DNA from: Clostridia bacterium
GTDB lineage: Bacteria; Bacillota; Clostridia; Oscillospirales; Acutalibacteraceae
DNA: 64,000 bases
Assembly (NCBI GenBank): GCA_017407755.1
Contig: JAFQVY010000009.1
Coordinates: forward strand, 1-64,000
Direction of reading: 5' to 3'
The notes under the pieces were generated by a model that was not told where the DNA came from, searched no databases, and saw only the letters and a program-made list of their open reading frames with translations. Every line of letters begins with the position of its first letter. Position 1 is the first letter of the stretch. Position numbers and translations under genes: made by a program. Shown here piece after piece: positions 63,089 through 64,000 of the stretch.

Positions 63089-64000
63089 ATAGTATTAGTA
63101 AGCAAACGCTCTTTTTCTGCTTTGACCATATTTGTAATCCAAGACTCATCTTTGCTTTCTTTTGCCTCTTCAATCTGAAGTGCTTCTTCGCCTACAACGG
63201 ATTTGTCGGCGAAGCTATCGAAAGCTTCTTGCTTTGTACTGAGAATTTCAAGCATTCTTTCGTCTACGGTTTCATCGCTAAGAAGCCTATAAACAAGTAC
63301 ATCACGCACCTGACCCATTCTGTAAGCACGGGATATCGCCTGATTTTCGATAGAGGGCTTTGTCTGCGGTTCGCAGAAAATTATAACCGAAGCGCACTGA
63401 ATGTTTATGCCTGTTCCGCCTGCCTGTACCTGACTTATCAGCACGGCACCGTTTTCAGCTTTGCCGAATTCGTCTACAATTTCCTGACGTCTCTGGGGGC
63501 TTACCTCACCTGTGATAACCTCCATACATCTGTCTTTAAGAAGCTCCTCTGCTTTTCGCAGGGTTTCACGGAAAAACGAAAAAACAATAACCTTTCTGCC
63601 TTCTTCCTTTGCCTTGTCGCAAAGCTCCAAAAGCCTTTGAGCCTTAGTGGAATTCTTAATATCAGAAACATTCCAGCTTACCTGTCTGATTGCCATAAAG
63701 TTTTCGCTCATTACCGCTTGATGGTAGGCTTTTCCTTCAATTTCGTTTAATTCGCACCACTGCTCTTTTTCAACAAGCTCAGGCAGCTCTGTAAGCACGT
63801 CTTCTCTTGTTCGCCTTAAGTACACGGGAGCAAGCTCACTTCTGAACTGCTGAGCACTTGAAATGTATTTTACTTTTTCAATTTCTTCTGAAATCTCTTT
63901 GTTTAAAAGGCTTACTAAAAAGCACATTTCCTCTACCTTGTTTTCTAAAGGTGTGCCAGACATAAACAGCACGCCCTCAGCCTTTGAAAGAATAGAAGCA
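63085..64000 (-). CDS. SNF2-family helicase, C-terminal part, cut by window edge
   Basis: At least 305 codons, open to the right edge, so the N-terminal ATP-binding half is missing. Visible helicase motifs: FMSGTPLEN (motif III context), GRKVIVFSFFRETL (IV), LISQVQAGGTGINIQ (V) and ENQAISRAYRMGQVRDV (VI, the RAYRMGQ form of RAHRIGQ). SNF2 ATPases move along DNA and displace bound proteins. Ends inside the promoter of the SPFH genes. Confidence 0.88.
   Translation of the reverse strand, partial: ASILSKAEGVLFMSGTPLENKVEEMCFLVSLLNKEISEEIEKVKYISSAQQFRSELAPVYLRRTREDVLTELPELVEKEQWCELNEIEGKAYHQAVMSENFMAIRQVSWNVSDIKNSTKAQRLLELCDKAKEEGRKVIVFSFFRETLRKAEELLKDRCMEVITGEVSPQRRQEIVDEFGKAENGAVLISQVQAGGTGINIQCASVIIFCEPQTKPSIENQAISRAYRMGQVRDVLVYRLLSDETVDERMLEILSTKQEAFDSFADKSVVGEEALQIEEAKESKDESWITNMVKAEKERLLTNTI

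Noticed and set aside
63043..63750. 235-codon plus-strand open frame opposite SNF2 and the SPFH promoter
   Set aside because: Mirrors the helicase motifs on the other strand and overlaps a promoter.

Overview
The window looks like a chromosome segment of a low-GC, Gram-positive, probably spore-forming gut Clostridium-class bacterium, with Oscillospirales/Ruminococcaceae the best guess. The support is indirect: a SigH-like sigma factor and SpoVAC, a Cys T-box, class-B sortase and vWA/pilin-type wall adhesin, dockerin modules, and large secreted starch-directed proteins (GH13 plus starch-binding-like modules), as in amylolytic ruminococci. No marker gene fixes the species.

Layout. 1-3708: AT-rich accessory DNA with two overlapping leftward recombinase genes, one 952-aa protein with a degenerate tyrosine-recombinase C terminus and one conventional recombinase running off the left edge, next to tRNA-Pro(GGG) (4265-4341) and a run of three leftward hairpin terminators. 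4408-8869: leftward housekeeping block murA | walJ-rlmH-rqcH. 9386-18265: rightward genes for a SigH-like factor, zinc-ribbon and DUF1858 proteins, trmK-Nif3, trmB, a lipoprotein plus two-component system, a DUF1385 membrane protein and prmC. 18392-22012: recA-recX-rimO-pgsA. 22050-24372: Cys T-box, cysE-cysS. 24420-27835: a small unknown gene, GH25 lysozyme, luxS and an M23/G5 wall peptidase that seems to start at CTG. 27885-32849: a dockerin-bearing secreted protein, spoVAC, cysteine desulfurase-thiI.

32875-41303 is a surface and sugar region: a sortase B of unusual architecture, a MoaB/CinA-like protein, a TetR regulator with two matching palindromic operators (its own promoter and that of a GH13 glucosidase), a K+ channel, and a 1145-aa vWA/pilin-domain adhesin. 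41556-45272 holds degV, an alpha/beta hydrolase, nrdG2, plsY and a DUF2188 protein. 45321-56628 holds two giant secreted modular proteins (metallophosphoesterase/starch-binding/dockerin and GH13/starch-binding/InlB-repeat) either side of tatD-metG. 56835-59693: an unknown membrane protein and galE-plsX. 59731-64000: a leftward SNF2 helicase (cut by the edge) followed by SPFH/zinc-ribbon, zinc-ribbon/membrane and TPM genes, which looks like a membrane-stress module.

Most genes are ordinary core functions. The best candidates for something undescribed are the recombinase pair at the left edge, the fused sortase with its cytoplasmic domain, and the SNF2-SPFH-zinc ribbon-TPM row. Starts were re-chosen from Shine-Dalgarno spacing in many places (GTG, TTG and one CTG). 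All motif, promoter and terminator calls were made by eye.
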